DNA of 64,000 nucleotides from Aquabacterium sp. Its GTDB lineage: Bacteria; Pseudomonadota; Gammaproteobacteria; Burkholderiales; Burkholderiaceae_C. This document shows, piece after piece, positions 27,451 to 35,886 of this stretch. A program made the position numbers and the translations under genes. Location: positions 62,001 to 126,000 of the forward strand of contig JAHFQM010000005.1 in NCBI GenBank assembly GCA_023266355.1, given 5' to 3'. The notes below the pieces were generated by a model. It saw only the letters and a list, made by a program, of their open reading frames with translations, was not told the origin of the DNA and did not search any database. The stretch's first letter is position 1, and each line of letters starts with the position of its first letter.

Positions 27451-28434
27451 ATGTCCGCCGTTCAAAAGGCTCCGGCCGCTGCCGCGAAGCAGCCCGTGGT
27501 CCGCCGCTACCAGCCGCCCGCCGGGCTGCAGGAGTCCATCGTGGCGGCCATCATGCGCGTGGCGCTGAAGGTCACGCTCAAGCCTTTCCTGGGGCCGCCC
27601 TGGCCTTTCGCGGTGCAGCGCATGTCGCTGGCACTGGGCTCCTCCCTGATGCCGCAAGACGCCCGCGCCCGCGTCACCGTGGCACGCGTGGCCCACATCG
27701 AGGTGGACCGCGTCGTGCCCACGGCGGCCACCGGCCAGCCGCGCCATGCCATCCTGTACCTGCACGGTGGCGCCTTCGTGGCCGGCAGCCCGCGCACCCA
27801 CCGCAGCATCACCCGTGCCCTGTCGGCGCTGACCGGTGCCCAGGTGCTGGTGCCGCACTACCGCCTGGCGCCCGAGTCGCCCTTCCCGGCGCAGCTCGAC
27901 GACTGCGTGCAGTGCTACAAGCAGTTGCTGCAGGAAGGCTACGCGGCCGACCGCATCAGCATCGCCGGGGACTCGGCCGGCGGCAACCTGACCTTCATGA
28001 CCGCGATCGCCGCGATGCAGCAAGGCCTGCCCGCGCCCGCTTCGCTGGTGATGATGTCGCCCGCGCTGAGCCTGCACCCGCTGCCGAACTCCACCGGTTT
28101 CGAGCGCCAGTCGCGCGACCCGATGATCCGCATGGCCTGGGCCGATGACGTCGAGCGCGCCATGAAGGTGCCCACCGACCACCCGCTGGCCAACCCCATG
28201 GCGCAGGACCTGTCCCAGCTGCCGCCCTCGCTCACGCAGGTGGGCGACGACGAGGTGCTCTACGACAACGCCGTGTGGGTGGTCGAGAACGCCACTGCTG
28301 CGGGCCGGGTCGCCGAGCTGGAGATCTACATGAAGCGCTGGCACGTCTTCCAGGCGCATGCCAGCATGCTGCCCAGCTCGGTGCAGGCGCTGTCGCGCCA
28401 GGCCGAGTTCATGAAGCGCCACTGGGCGCGCTGA
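27451..28434 (+). CDS. HSL-family (family IV) alpha/beta hydrolase
   Basis: The 327-residue hydrolase has the hormone-sensitive-lipase family oxyanion motif HGGAF near residue 106 and nucleophile motif GDSAGG near 172-177. The catalytic Asp and His are expected near GDDEVLYDN (about 270) and the WHVFQAH region (about 300). I chose the ATG at 27451, six bases after GAGGAG, over the ATG at 27445 that lies too close to that site. It likely hydrolyses short-chain esters or lactones in the cytoplasm. A strong terminator follows. Confidence 0.9.
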   Translation: MSAVQKAPAAAAKQPVVRRYQPPAGLQESIVAAIMRVALKVTLKPFLGPPWPFAVQRMSLALGSSLMPQDARARVTVARVAHIEVDRVVPTAATGQPRHAILYLHGGAFVAGSPRTHRSITRALSALTGAQVLVPHYRLAPESPFPAQLDDCVQCYKQLLQEGYAADRISIAGDSAGGNLTFMTAIAAMQQGLPAPASLVMMSPALSLHPLPNSTGFERQSRDPMIRMAWADDVERAMKVPTDHPLANPMAQDLSQLPPSLTQVGDDEVLYDNAVWVVENATAAGRVAELEIYMKRWHVFQAHASMLPSSVQALSRQAEFMKRHWAR

Positions 28435-28488
28435 ACTTCGCACCGACCTTCGCACAACCCTTCGCACCGCCCACCGCGCGTGCATTGA

Positions 28489-28514
28489 AAAAGGCTCCCC
28501 GTGGGGAGCCTTTT
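28489..28514. terminator. Strong bidirectional terminator
   Basis: AAAAGGCTCCCC (28489-28500) and GGGGAGCCTTTT (28503-28514) form a perfect 12-bp stem around GT, with A and T tracts that work in both directions. It separates the esterase gene from the convergent acyl-CoA dehydrogenase gene. Confidence 0.93.
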
Positions 28515-28587
28515 GCATGGGCGCAACCGACGCGCCACCAACGCGCCACCGACGCCTGCACACCTGCGTGCAGCGTCGGCCCCATCG

Positions 28588-30408
28588 TCAGTTGAAGCTG
28601 AAGTGCGCGTTGTCCATCTGCATGATGGCACTGGTCGGGGCGAGCATGGACTTCTTGTGGCCGTCAGCGCGGGGCAGCAGGCGCTCGAAGTAGAACTCGG
28701 CGGTCTGCAGCTTGGCCTTGTAGAACTCGGCGGAGTCCTTGCCACCCTTGGCCAGCTTCTCGTTGGCCACGATGGCCTGCTTGAGCCAGAAGTGACCCAT
28801 CATGACGAAGCCCGAGTACATCAGGTAGTCGTAGCAGGCGGCGCTGACCACATCGCGGTCCTTGGCGGCGCGCAGCATGATGCGCAGCGTCAGCATCTTC
28901 CACTGCCAGGCGCGCTTGTAGGCGGTGCGGGCCATCTTGCCGATGGGGCCTCCGTCCAGCAGGTGCGGCTTGGCCTGGGCGATCATGTCGTTGGTGAAGG
29001 TCTTGATGCACTTGCCGCGGGTTTGCAGCAGCACCTTGCGACCCAGCAGGTCGAGGGCCTGGATGCCGGTGGTGCCTTCGTACAGCGTGGAGATGCGCGC
29101 GTCACGGGCGATCTGCTCCATGCCGTGCTCCTTGATGTAGCCGTGGCCACCGAAGACCTGCATGCCCAGGTTGGCGCACTCCAGGCCCATCTCGGTGATG
29201 AAGCCCTTGAGGATGGGGGTGTAGAAGCCCAGTTCGTTGTCGAAGGCCTCATAGCCGGCCTTGTCGCCCTTGGAGACGCAGGCGACCATGTTGTCGGCGA
29301 TCTTGGCCGAGTGGTAGATCATGGCGCGGGCGCCTTCGGCCACGGCACGTTGCGTGAGCAGCATGCGGCGCACGTCGGCGTGCCAGATCAGGGCGTCGTT
29401 GGGGTGGTCGGCGTCCTTCTTGCCTGACAGGGCGCGCATGGAGCGGCGCTCCAGGGCGTAGGGCAGAGAGCCTTGGTAGGACAGTTCGGCGTGGGCCAGG
29501 CCTTGCACGGCGGTGCCGATGCGGGCGGTGTTCATGAACGTGAACATGGCTTCCAGGCCCTTGTTGGGCTCGGCGATCATGAAGCCGGTGGCGCCGTCGA
29601 AGTTCATGACGCAGGTGGCCGAGGCACGGATGCCCATCTTGTGCTCGATGGCGCCGGCCTTGACGGCGTTGCGCTCACCCAGCGAGCCATCGGCGTTGAC
29701 CAGGAACTTGGGCACGATGAACAGCGAGATGCCGCGGGTGCCCTTGGGCGCATCGGGCAGGCGGGCCAGCACGATGTGGACGATGTTGTCGGCCAGGTCG
29801 TGTTCACCGGCGGAGATGAAGATCTTGGTGCCGGTGAGCTTGTAGGTGCCGTCGGGCTGGGGCTCGGCCTTGGTCTTGATCTGGCCCAGGTCGGTGCCGC
29901 ACTGGGGTTCGGTCAGGCACATGGTGCCGGTCCATTCGCCGCTGACCAGCGGGGGCATGTACAGGTTCTTCTGGGCTTCGCTGCCGAACTGGAAGACGGT
30001 GTTCATGCAGCCCAGGCTCAGGCCGGGGTACATGGTGAACGACCAGTTGGCCGTGCCCATCATTTCCGACTTCAGCAGGTTCAGCGACATGGGCAGCTCC
30101 TGGCCGCCGTATGCCTTGGGGTGCGAAATGCCTTGCCAGCCGCCGGCCACGTACTCCTTGTAGGCTTCCTTGAAGCCCTTGGGGGTGGTGACTTCGCCGT
30201 CCTTGAACGTGCAGCCTTCCTGGTCGCCGGAGAGGTTCAGCGGGGCCAGCATCTCTTCGCAGAACGTGGCGCAGCCTTCCAGGATGGCCTCGACCATGTC
30301 GGGGCTGGCGTCTTCTGCGTTGGGTTGCTTGGCGTAGTGACCGGCATAGTCAAACACCTCGTTGAGCTGGAAGCGCACGTCGCGCAAAGGGGCTTTGTAC
30401 TGCGGCAT
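28588..30408 (-). CDS. Acyl-CoA dehydrogenase (large, DmdC/FadE-like) paralogue 1
   Basis: This 606-residue FAD enzyme introduces the 2,3-double bond into acyl-CoA. Visible are the flavin-binding WTGTMCLTEPQCGTDLG region (about 158-174), the KIFISAGEHD segment, the ELGFYTPILKGFITEMG helix and the GHGYIKEHGMEQIARDARI motif near 445-465, followed by an extra C-terminal helical domain that accounts for its length. It resembles the 596-residue paralogue at 41436-43226 over its whole length. GAGGTGA precedes the ATG. Two palindromes 65-100 bases upstream suggest fatty-acid-responsive control. It is transcribed alone on this strand. Confidence 0.94.
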   Translation of the reverse strand: MPQYKAPLRDVRFQLNEVFDYAGHYAKQPNAEDASPDMVEAILEGCATFCEEMLAPLNLSGDQEGCTFKDGEVTTPKGFKEAYKEYVAGGWQGISHPKAYGGQELPMSLNLLKSEMMGTANWSFTMYPGLSLGCMNTVFQFGSEAQKNLYMPPLVSGEWTGTMCLTEPQCGTDLGQIKTKAEPQPDGTYKLTGTKIFISAGEHDLADNIVHIVLARLPDAPKGTRGISLFIVPKFLVNADGSLGERNAVKAGAIEHKMGIRASATCVMNFDGATGFMIAEPNKGLEAMFTFMNTARIGTAVQGLAHAELSYQGSLPYALERRSMRALSGKKDADHPNDALIWHADVRRMLLTQRAVAEGARAMIYHSAKIADNMVACVSKGDKAGYEAFDNELGFYTPILKGFITEMGLECANLGMQVFGGHGYIKEHGMEQIARDARISTLYEGTTGIQALDLLGRKVLLQTRGKCIKTFTNDMIAQAKPHLLDGGPIGKMARTAYKRAWQWKMLTLRIMLRAAKDRDVVSAACYDYLMYSGFVMMGHFWLKQAIVANEKLAKGGKDSAEFYKAKLQTAEFYFERLLPRADGHKKSMLAPTSAIMQMDNAHFSFN

Positions 30409-30472
30409 AGGTCACCTCGGTCAGTGTGTGGAGCCCGCCATCTGTGGCGGCGGTGGGGCAAATCAGGGTGTC

Positions 30473-30501
30473 GAACGATCGTTCATTTCAAACGGTCGTT
30501 T
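30473..30501. promoter_or_regulatory. Two PsrA/FadR-like palindromes upstream of acyl-CoA dehydrogenase 1
   Basis: GAACGATCGTTC (30473-30484) is a perfect 12-bp palindrome, and CAAACGGTCGTTTG (30489-30502) is a near-perfect one with the AAAC-N4-GTTT form known for the TetR regulator PsrA. They lie 65-95 bases upstream of the leftward dehydrogenase start. The core AACGGTCGT reappears upstream of the TetR gene at 40648. Confidence 0.6.
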
Positions 30502-30502
30502 G

Positions 30503-30750
30503 AGTTCAGGCGCGTTTATACCCCAGAGTCCGCGGCTTGTGTCGAGGGTCTCCGACAGGGTGGGTGGGTTTTGGGCTTGCGGGCCCCCCAACTCCCCCGG
30601 AACAAGGGGGCGGGCACGCTGAATCGACAAAAGTTGGGGCCGGGCTGTAAGGAAGCCGCACGTGGGCCGACCACTGCATGGGGCAGACGCCACAACGAAG
30701 CGCCTGCCACCGTCTCAACACACCACTTCCATCTTCTCCGGAGATTTGCC
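30503..30750 (+). promoter_or_regulatory. Leader of the bufferin operon with candidate ECF-type promoter
   Basis: The 342-base gap 30409-30750 holds the operator pair on the left and, on the right, a possible ECF sigma promoter reading toward bufA: GTAAGG (30647-30652), 15 bases, CGACC (30668-30672). ECF promoters of the GTAA / CGA type are known upstream of some bufferin operons. A GC hairpin-like pair, CCCCC/GGGGG, lies around 30594-30610. No gene is seen in this gap. Confidence 0.35.
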
Positions 30751-31035
30751 ATGACCCAACGTACCGCCTCCCTCGCCGCTGCCGCCGCCCTGATGGCCCT
30801 GAGCAGCGCCGCCTTCGCCGCCGACGCCCCTGCCGGCAGCATGGGTGGTGCCATCGCCGCCAGCGACAAGGTGCACTGCTACGGCGTGCACAGCTGCAAG
30901 GGCAACAGCGATTGCAAGACCAGCGAAAACAGCTGCAAGGGCCAGAACGCCTGCAAGGGCCACGGCTTCAAGGGCATGGACGCCAAGTCCTGCCTGAGCA
31001 AGGGCGGCACCATCGGCGACATCAACGCCAAGTGA
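30751..31035 (+). CDS. bufA: BufA2-type bufferin precursor (copper-binding RiPP)
   Basis: The 94-residue precursor has a Sec signal peptide ([20 protein letters not shown], cleavage after AFA near residue 23). The mature peptide holds six Cys at 43, 49, 55, 62, 68 and 81, with three CKG repeats and the HGFKGM segment typical of BufA2. Bufferins are periplasmic RiPPs whose Cys are modified by an MNIO enzyme to make copper ligands; they were formerly annotated as silver efflux proteins. The ATG at 30751 follows GGAGA by eight bases. The frame is open far upstream without coding character. The stop overlaps the bufB ATG by one base. Confidence 0.88.
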   Translation: MTQRTASLAAAAALMALSSAAFAADAPAGSMGGAIAASDKVHCYGVHSCKGNSDCKTSENSCKGQNACKGHGFKGMDAKSCLSKGGTIGDINAK

Positions 31036-31955
31036 TGCCCACCATGGTCACGTCCGACGTCACTTCCGACGTGCGTGGCCTGGCGCAGCCCTCGCCCGGT
31101 TTCGGGCTGGGGTTGCGCACAGCCCATTACAACGATTTCCTGAACGCGCCTCAGCCGGTGGACTGGCTGGAGGTCATCTCGGACAACCACATGGTGCCGG
31201 GCGGCAAGCCCATGCACGTGCTGGACGCCATCCGCGCGGCATACCCGATCGCGCTGCACGGCGTGGCCCTGTCGATTGGCTCGGTCGGTGGGCCCGATGT
31301 CGCCTACCTGGCGCAGCTGCGCGCGCTGGCCGATCGCATCGAGCCGCTGTGGGTCTCGGACCACCTGTGCTGGACGGGCGTGCACGGCCGCCACCTGCAC
31401 GACCTGCTGCCCCTGCCCTACACCGAAGAGGCGCTCGACGTCGTCGTGCGCAACATCGGCCAGGTGCAAGACGCGCTCGGGCGTCGCCTGGTGCTGGAAA
31501 ACGTCTCCAGCTACGTGCAGTTCGCCGAGTCCCAATGGACCGAGTGGGATTTCCTGCGCGAGGTCGCCGAGCGTGCCGACTGCCTGCTGCTGGTCGATGT
31601 CAACAACGTCCACGTCAGCAGCGTCAACCACGGCTTCGACGCCTTGACCTACCTGCGCGCCATGCCCGCGCACCGCGTGCAGCAGATCCATCTGGCCGGC
31701 CACACCGACCATGGCGATGTGCTCATCGACACCCACGACCAGCCCGTGCCCGACCCGGTCTGGGCCTTGTACGCCGAAGCTTGCCGCTTGTTTGCCGCCG
31801 CTGCGCCGACCGGCCAGGTGGCCACCATGATCGAGCGCGACGACCGCATCCCGCCATTGGCCGAATTGCTGGCCGAGTTGGACGTGGCGCGCCGCACGGC
31901 CCAGGACGCCTTGACCGCAGCCGCCTGGCCTGTGTCAGACAAGGTGGCCGCATGA
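31035..31955 (+). CDS. bufB: MNIO (DUF692) bufferin-modifying enzyme BufB
   Basis: The 306-residue TIM-barrel enzyme of the DUF692/MNIO family uses two or three irons to oxidise precursor Cys residues. Likely metal ligands are visible: His75 ([10 protein letters not shown]), Asp109-His110 (WVSDHLCW), Glu155 (LENVSSY), Asp188 to His193 (VDVNNVHVS) and His219/His223 (IHLAGHTDH). ATG codons at 31035 and 31044 are both possible starts; the first overlaps the bufA stop. It acts with BufC on the precursor in the cytoplasm before export. Confidence 0.92.
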   Translation: MPTMVTSDVTSDVRGLAQPSPGFGLGLRTAHYNDFLNAPQPVDWLEVISDNHMVPGGKPMHVLDAIRAAYPIALHGVALSIGSVGGPDVAYLAQLRALADRIEPLWVSDHLCWTGVHGRHLHDLLPLPYTEEALDVVVRNIGQVQDALGRRLVLENVSSYVQFAESQWTEWDFLREVAERADCLLLVDVNNVHVSSVNHGFDALTYLRAMPAHRVQQIHLAGHTDHGDVLIDTHDQPVPDPVWALYAEACRLFAAAAPTGQVATMIERDDRIPPLAELLAELDVARRTAQDALTAAAWPVSDKVAA

Positions 31956-32797
31956 GCACCGAGCCCCTTGCCGGCAGCTTGCTGGCCCTGCAGACGCGCA
32001 TGACCGCCTACTTGCTGCAGCCCGATGCCGAGGCGCTGACGGCGCTGCCCGACGTGCAGGCACCGATCACATCGAGCGACGCGGATGGCAACGGCGCGCC
32101 AAGCGCGAGCCCCATGTCGGCCTTGCGCCGCCTGGGCGTGTACCACGGCGCCTACCGCGCGCGCCTGCTGGAAACCTTGCGCGACACCTATGGCCACACC
32201 CTGCGGCTGCTGGGCGACGATGCCTTCGACGCGTTGGCTTTGGCCTACATCGCGCAGTCGCCATCCACGCACCGCAACCTGCGTTGGTACGGTGAGACCT
32301 GGCCTGATTTTCTGGTGGATGCGGCCGTCGCCGAACTGGCCCGCCTGGACTGGGCCTTGCGCGAGGCCTTCGATGGCCCGGACGACACCGTGCTGGGCCT
32401 GCGCGATCTGCAGTTGCTCGCGCCCGATGCCTGGGCCGTGGTGCGCCTGCGTCCGCATGCCACCGTGCGCCGCTTGGCCATGCGCCACAACACGCTGCAA
32501 CGCTGGCATGCGCTGGACGACGAGCGCCCGGTGCCCGATGCCGAGCCTTTGCCGGCGCCTGGCTGGGTGCTGGTGTGGCGGCGCGACGACCGGCCGCACT
32601 TCCGCAGCATGGCCGCGCCCGAGGCCTGGGCCGTGCGGCAGTTGCTGGCGGGGCAGCCTTGGGTCGCGCTCTGCGAAGGCCTGGCCGAGGCCTGGCCAGA
32701 TCAAGACGCCACCACCCTGGCCGCGCAATGCCTGCGTCGCTGGGTGGACGAGGATGTGCTGGCCGAGGCGGTGATGGGGCCGGTGAACACCGCCTGA
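31952..32797 (+). CDS. bufC: DUF2063-family partner protein BufC
   Basis: The 281-residue protein matches the DUF2063 partner of MNIO enzymes: an N-terminal helical domain with [22 protein letters not shown] (about 57-78) and [16 protein letters not shown] (about 93-108), followed by a mixed C-terminal domain. It is thought to bind the precursor leader and present the peptide to BufB. The ATG overlaps the bufB stop by four bases. No BufD (DoxX) gene follows, so this is a three-gene operon. Confidence 0.9.
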   Translation: MSTEPLAGSLLALQTRMTAYLLQPDAEALTALPDVQAPITSSDADGNGAPSASPMSALRRLGVYHGAYRARLLETLRDTYGHTLRLLGDDAFDALALAYIAQSPSTHRNLRWYGETWPDFLVDAAVAELARLDWALREAFDGPDDTVLGLRDLQLLAPDAWAVVRLRPHATVRRLAMRHNTLQRWHALDDERPVPDAEPLPAPGWVLVWRRDDRPHFRSMAAPEAWAVRQLLAGQPWVALCEGLAEAWPDQDATTLAAQCLRRWVDEDVLAEAVMGPVNTA

Positions 32798-32841
32798 GCG
32801 TGATCGCCTGTCAGGGCAACCCGCTGGCGGTCACGTCACGT

Positions 32842-33552
32842 TCAGGCGAGGCTGCGGCGGCGCGAAGCCACCCAACCGGCCACCGTCAAGCCGGCCAGTG
32901 CCAGCGCGAGGCCGTCGGCTTCGGGCACGGGCGTGATGTTCACGTTGCCACCGTAGCTGGCGGTGGGGCCATAGACCAGGCCGCGGATCTCCAGCGCGTA
33001 CTGCACGCCGGCGGTCAGCGCGAGCGGGGTGTCGAAGGCCGTCACACTCAGGGAAGCGCCATTGAGGGGCGTGACCGTGGTCCAGGCATACACCAGGGTG
33101 GTGTTCGGGGTGCCCGTGGTCAGTGCGTCAGTGACCGCGTAGAAGCGAGCCTGCAGGTTGTTGATGCCCAGCAAGTTGTTGAAGTTCACGCTCACGGCCG
33201 AGGCGGTCAGGTGCGCGTCTTCGCCAGGCATCGTGAAGACGTAGTCGTCGTAGAAGTTGAAATTGGCCGTGGCGCCAGGGAACTGTGGGCCCAGGTTGCG
33301 GGTGATGACGCTGCCGTCGATGCTGCCAGTGTTGGTGATCGTCGAGCCGTCGCGGCTGGACGATGCCGACGTGGTGTAGCCCGCAGTGCCGGCGATGCCA
33401 GTGAAGGTGTCACCGAAGGAGCGCGAATATGGCAGCGGCGAGATGACGCCGAAGTCGGCCTGAACCACGTTGATCACGTTGGCCGAGGCTTGCGAGCTGA
33501 CGGTGGCGGAAACGATGGCCCATGCGGCCAGGGCGAAGCGGGTGCGGGTCAT
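32842..33552 (-). CDS. FxDxF-type PEP-CTERM exported protein
   Basis: The 236-residue protein has a signal peptide (cleavage near ASA/NV, residue 25), a beta-rich middle with FYDDYVFT (FxDxF-like) near residue 100, and a C-terminal sorting tag: VPEADGLALALAGLTVAGW followed by RRR. The canonical VPEP is VPEA here. PEP-CTERM tags are processed by exosortase in exopolysaccharide-producing bacteria; no exosortase gene is in the window. The ATG at 33552 is eight bases after GGGAG; an earlier in-frame start adds seven residues. It is convergent with the buf operon. Confidence 0.85.
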   Translation of the reverse strand: MTRTRFALAAWAIVSATVSSQASANVINVVQADFGVISPLPYSRSFGDTFTGIAGTAGYTTSASSSRDGSTITNTGSIDGSVITRNLGPQFPGATANFNFYDDYVFTMPGEDAHLTASAVSVNFNNLLGINNLQARFYAVTDALTTGTPNTTLVYAWTTVTPLNGASLSVTAFDTPLALTAGVQYALEIRGLVYGPTASYGGNVNITPVPEADGLALALAGLTVAGWVASRRRSLA

Positions 33553-33812
33553 GAGGGAACTCCCAGAAGGCAATAGCGGTGTCGATGTGTTCGGCGGGGT
33601 ACTGCTTGGAGCGTCGTCTCATGAACGGAACGCGGCGCATGCCGCGGCCGATCCGCTGGAGGTGGCCAGAAACTGCCAGGACGCTGACCAGCTCGTGCCC
33701 AGGCGCGCGGCCACGGACCCTCACTGGGTTGCAGACAGCTTAGGGGGCTTGCGTGTCACCGTTGCGGTGATGGCGGGCGTGGACCGTGAGGCGTTCGGTC
33801 CATGGCGCGTGA

Positions 33813-35348
33813 TCAGAAACGTGGCAGTGTGGCCAGTGCTTCGCGCAGCGCCGGCGTCTGGCCCATGGCCTGTGCCGGGGGCGTGCGCAGCTCGCCGCAG
33901 CGCGCCAACATCGGGATGGCCTTGCCTGGGTTGAGGCGGCCCTCGGGGTCGAAGGCGGCCTTGAAGGCCAGCATCTGGGCGCGCTCGGTGTCGGTGAACT
34001 GCACGCACATCGCGTCGAGTTTTTCCACGCCCACGCCGTGCTCACCCGTGATGCTGCCACCCAGGCCCACGGCCGCCGTCAGGATGGCGTTGCCAAAAGC
34101 CTCGGCGCGGTGAAGCTCGTCGGGGTCGTTGGCATCGAAGAGGATGAGCGGGTGCATGTTGCCGTCGCCCGCGTGGAAGACGTTGCAGCAGCGCAGGCCG
34201 AATTCGCCTTCCATCCGGGCGATGGCGGCGAGCATGGTGGCCAGGGCCTTGCGCGGGATGGACGCGTCCATGCAGAGGTAGTCCGGGCTGATGCGGCCCG
34301 TGGCCGGGAAAGCGTTCTTGCGACCGCTCCAGAAGCGCAGGCGCTGGGCCTCGTCCTGGCTGAGTTCGATGCGCGTGGCGCCGGCCGCCTGCAGCACGGC
34401 CGTCAGGCGTTCGATTTCCTCTTCCACCTCTTCCGGTGTGCCATCGCTCTCGACCAGCAGGATGGCGGCGGCGCTCAGGTCGTAGCCCGCGTGCACGAAG
34501 TCCTCGACGGCGCGGGTCATGGGCTGGTCCATCATCTCCAGCCCCGCCGGGATGAGGCCGGCGGCGATGATGGCCGCGACGGCATCGCCGGCCAGGCCGA
34601 CATCGTCGAAGCTGGCCAGCAGGCAGCGCGCCACCTGGGGTTTGGGCAGCAGGCGCACCGTGACTTCGGTGACCACGCCCAGCAGGCCCTCGCTGCCGAT
34701 GAAGGCCGACAGCAGGTCCAGGCCGGCGGCGTCCAGGGCCTCGCTGCCCAGCGCGAAGGCTTCGCCCTCGACGGTGAAGCCGCGCACGCGCAGCACGTTG
34801 TGCACCGTCAGGCCGTATTTCAAGCAGTGCACGCCCCCGGCGTTTTCGGCCACATTGCCGCCGATGGTGCAGGCGATCTGGCTGCTGGGGTCGGGCGCGT
34901 AGTACAGGCCGTGGGTGGCCGCGGCTTCGCTGATGGCGAGGTTGCGCACGCCGCAATCGACCACGGCCGTGCGCGCCAGCGGGTCGATGTGCTGGATGCG
35001 GTTGAGGCGGGCCAGTGACAGCGTCACGCCGGCGGCATCGGGCAGGGCGCCGCCAGAGAGGCCGGTGCCACCCCCCCGCGCCACCACGGGCACGCCGAGC
35101 GCGTGGCAGGCGGCCAGCACCTGACCGACCTGGGCATGGGTTTCGGGCAGCGCCACGGCGAGGGGGCGTTGGCGGTAGGCGCTGAGGCCATCGCACTCGA
35201 ACGGGGCGACGGCCTCGGTGTGCCACAGCACCGCCTGGGCGGGCAGCACGCGCAGCAACGCCGCGACCACGTCTTGCTGGCGCGCGGCCAGGGTGGCGTC
35301 GGCAAGGTTGCGGGAAGACGACGGGTTCGGGGCGGTCGCTGCGTGCAT
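33813..35348 (-). CDS. glcD: FAD-linked oxidase, GlcD-like (D-2-hydroxyacid dehydrogenase)
   Basis: The 511-residue flavoprotein has a PCMH-type FAD domain (VPVVARGGGTGLSGGALP about 93-110, IGGNVAENAGG near 166) and a C-terminal FAD-oxidase domain (NVFHAGDGNMHPLI near 392, GEHGVGVEK near 440, DPEGRLNPGK near 473). This is the layout of glycolate oxidase subunit GlcD and D-lactate dehydrogenases. GlcE and GlcF genes are absent here, so a single-subunit D-2-hydroxyacid dehydrogenase is equally possible. It lies 18 bases after the small unknown gene. The 260 bases between it and the PEP-CTERM gene hold only small GC hairpins (TCACCG/CGGTGA near 33757-33772). Confidence 0.88.
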   Translation of the reverse strand: MHAATAPNPSSSRNLADATLAARQQDVVAALLRVLPAQAVLWHTEAVAPFECDGLSAYRQRPLAVALPETHAQVGQVLAACHALGVPVVARGGGTGLSGGALPDAAGVTLSLARLNRIQHIDPLARTAVVDCGVRNLAISEAAATHGLYYAPDPSSQIACTIGGNVAENAGGVHCLKYGLTVHNVLRVRGFTVEGEAFALGSEALDAAGLDLLSAFIGSEGLLGVVTEVTVRLLPKPQVARCLLASFDDVGLAGDAVAAIIAAGLIPAGLEMMDQPMTRAVEDFVHAGYDLSAAAILLVESDGTPEEVEEEIERLTAVLQAAGATRIELSQDEAQRLRFWSGRKNAFPATGRISPDYLCMDASIPRKALATMLAAIARMEGEFGLRCCNVFHAGDGNMHPLILFDANDPDELHRAEAFGNAILTAAVGLGGSITGEHGVGVEKLDAMCVQFTDTERAQMLAFKAAFDPEGRLNPGKAIPMLARCGELRTPPAQAMGQTPALREALATLPRF

Positions 35349-35366
35349 GGCACGACTGTAGCGTTT

Positions 35367-35744
35367 TCAGCCCACGTGCACGTCGGAAAGTCGGCCCAGC
35401 AGCAGGGCGTCGCGCGGGTCGATGGCAAGGCGGGCACCGTGCCCCTCGAAGCGGTAGAGCGCGCCCGTGGCCGAAGAGCGCACGCTCAGCACGCCGTGCC
35501 CGTGGAAGGTGGCGTGCATGTCGCGGCCCCGTGTCGGGAGGCCTTCCTGCCGGTGGGCGTGGGCCGGGCTGCGGCTGGCGTGGGGCGTCTGGCCCTTGCC
35601 ACCACCGTTGCCGCCGTTGTCACCATGGCCATGGCCTTGGGATGCCATCCACGCCTGGGCCAGGGCGGATGCGGGCATCAGCGCCTGCAGGGCGGCATCG
35701 GCGAACGGGATGGGACCGGGGCGTGGGAGGGGGCGGGCGATCAT
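35367..35744 (-). CDS. Small protein of unknown function
   Basis: I do not recognise this 125-residue protein. The N-terminal half is Ala/Pro-rich, then a Gly/His-rich low-complexity linker (GHGHGDNGGNGGGKG), then a compact C-terminal part: HGVLSVRSSATGALYRFEGH followed by a DPRDALLLGR segment. The C-terminal part looks folded and conserved, while the linker looks disordered and could bind metal through its His residues. It is taken as real because the ATG at 35744 has AGGAG seven bases upstream and the stop lies 18 bases before glcD on the same strand. An in-frame start 15 bases earlier is less likely. Confidence 0.6.
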   Translation of the reverse strand: MIARPLPRPGPIPFADAALQALMPASALAQAWMASQGHGHGDNGGNGGGKGQTPHASRSPAHAHRQEGLPTRGRDMHATFHGHGVLSVRSSATGALYRFEGHGARLAIDPRDALLLGRLSDVHVG

Positions 35745-35886
35745 GGCGGACTCCTGCAAAGAACAACGATCAAAAGCGATCGGATGCCCGGCAGTGTGGC
35801 GCCGTGTCCGCGATGTGAAAATCCCCTTCGAGGGTGCCCTCTTTTGGGGGTGTTTGGGGGTGTTCGGGGAGCCTGAAGGCAGGCGG

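Noticed and set aside
28489..28514. Perfect inverted repeat considered as an insertion-sequence end
   Set aside because: No transposase or second copy nearby; the A and T tracts and convergent position fit a terminator.
30751..31035. Older-style annotation of the small Cys-rich protein as a silver efflux pump
   Set aside because: It is a 94-residue exported peptide in an operon with an MNIO enzyme and its DUF2063 partner, which fits a bufferin precursor, not a pump.
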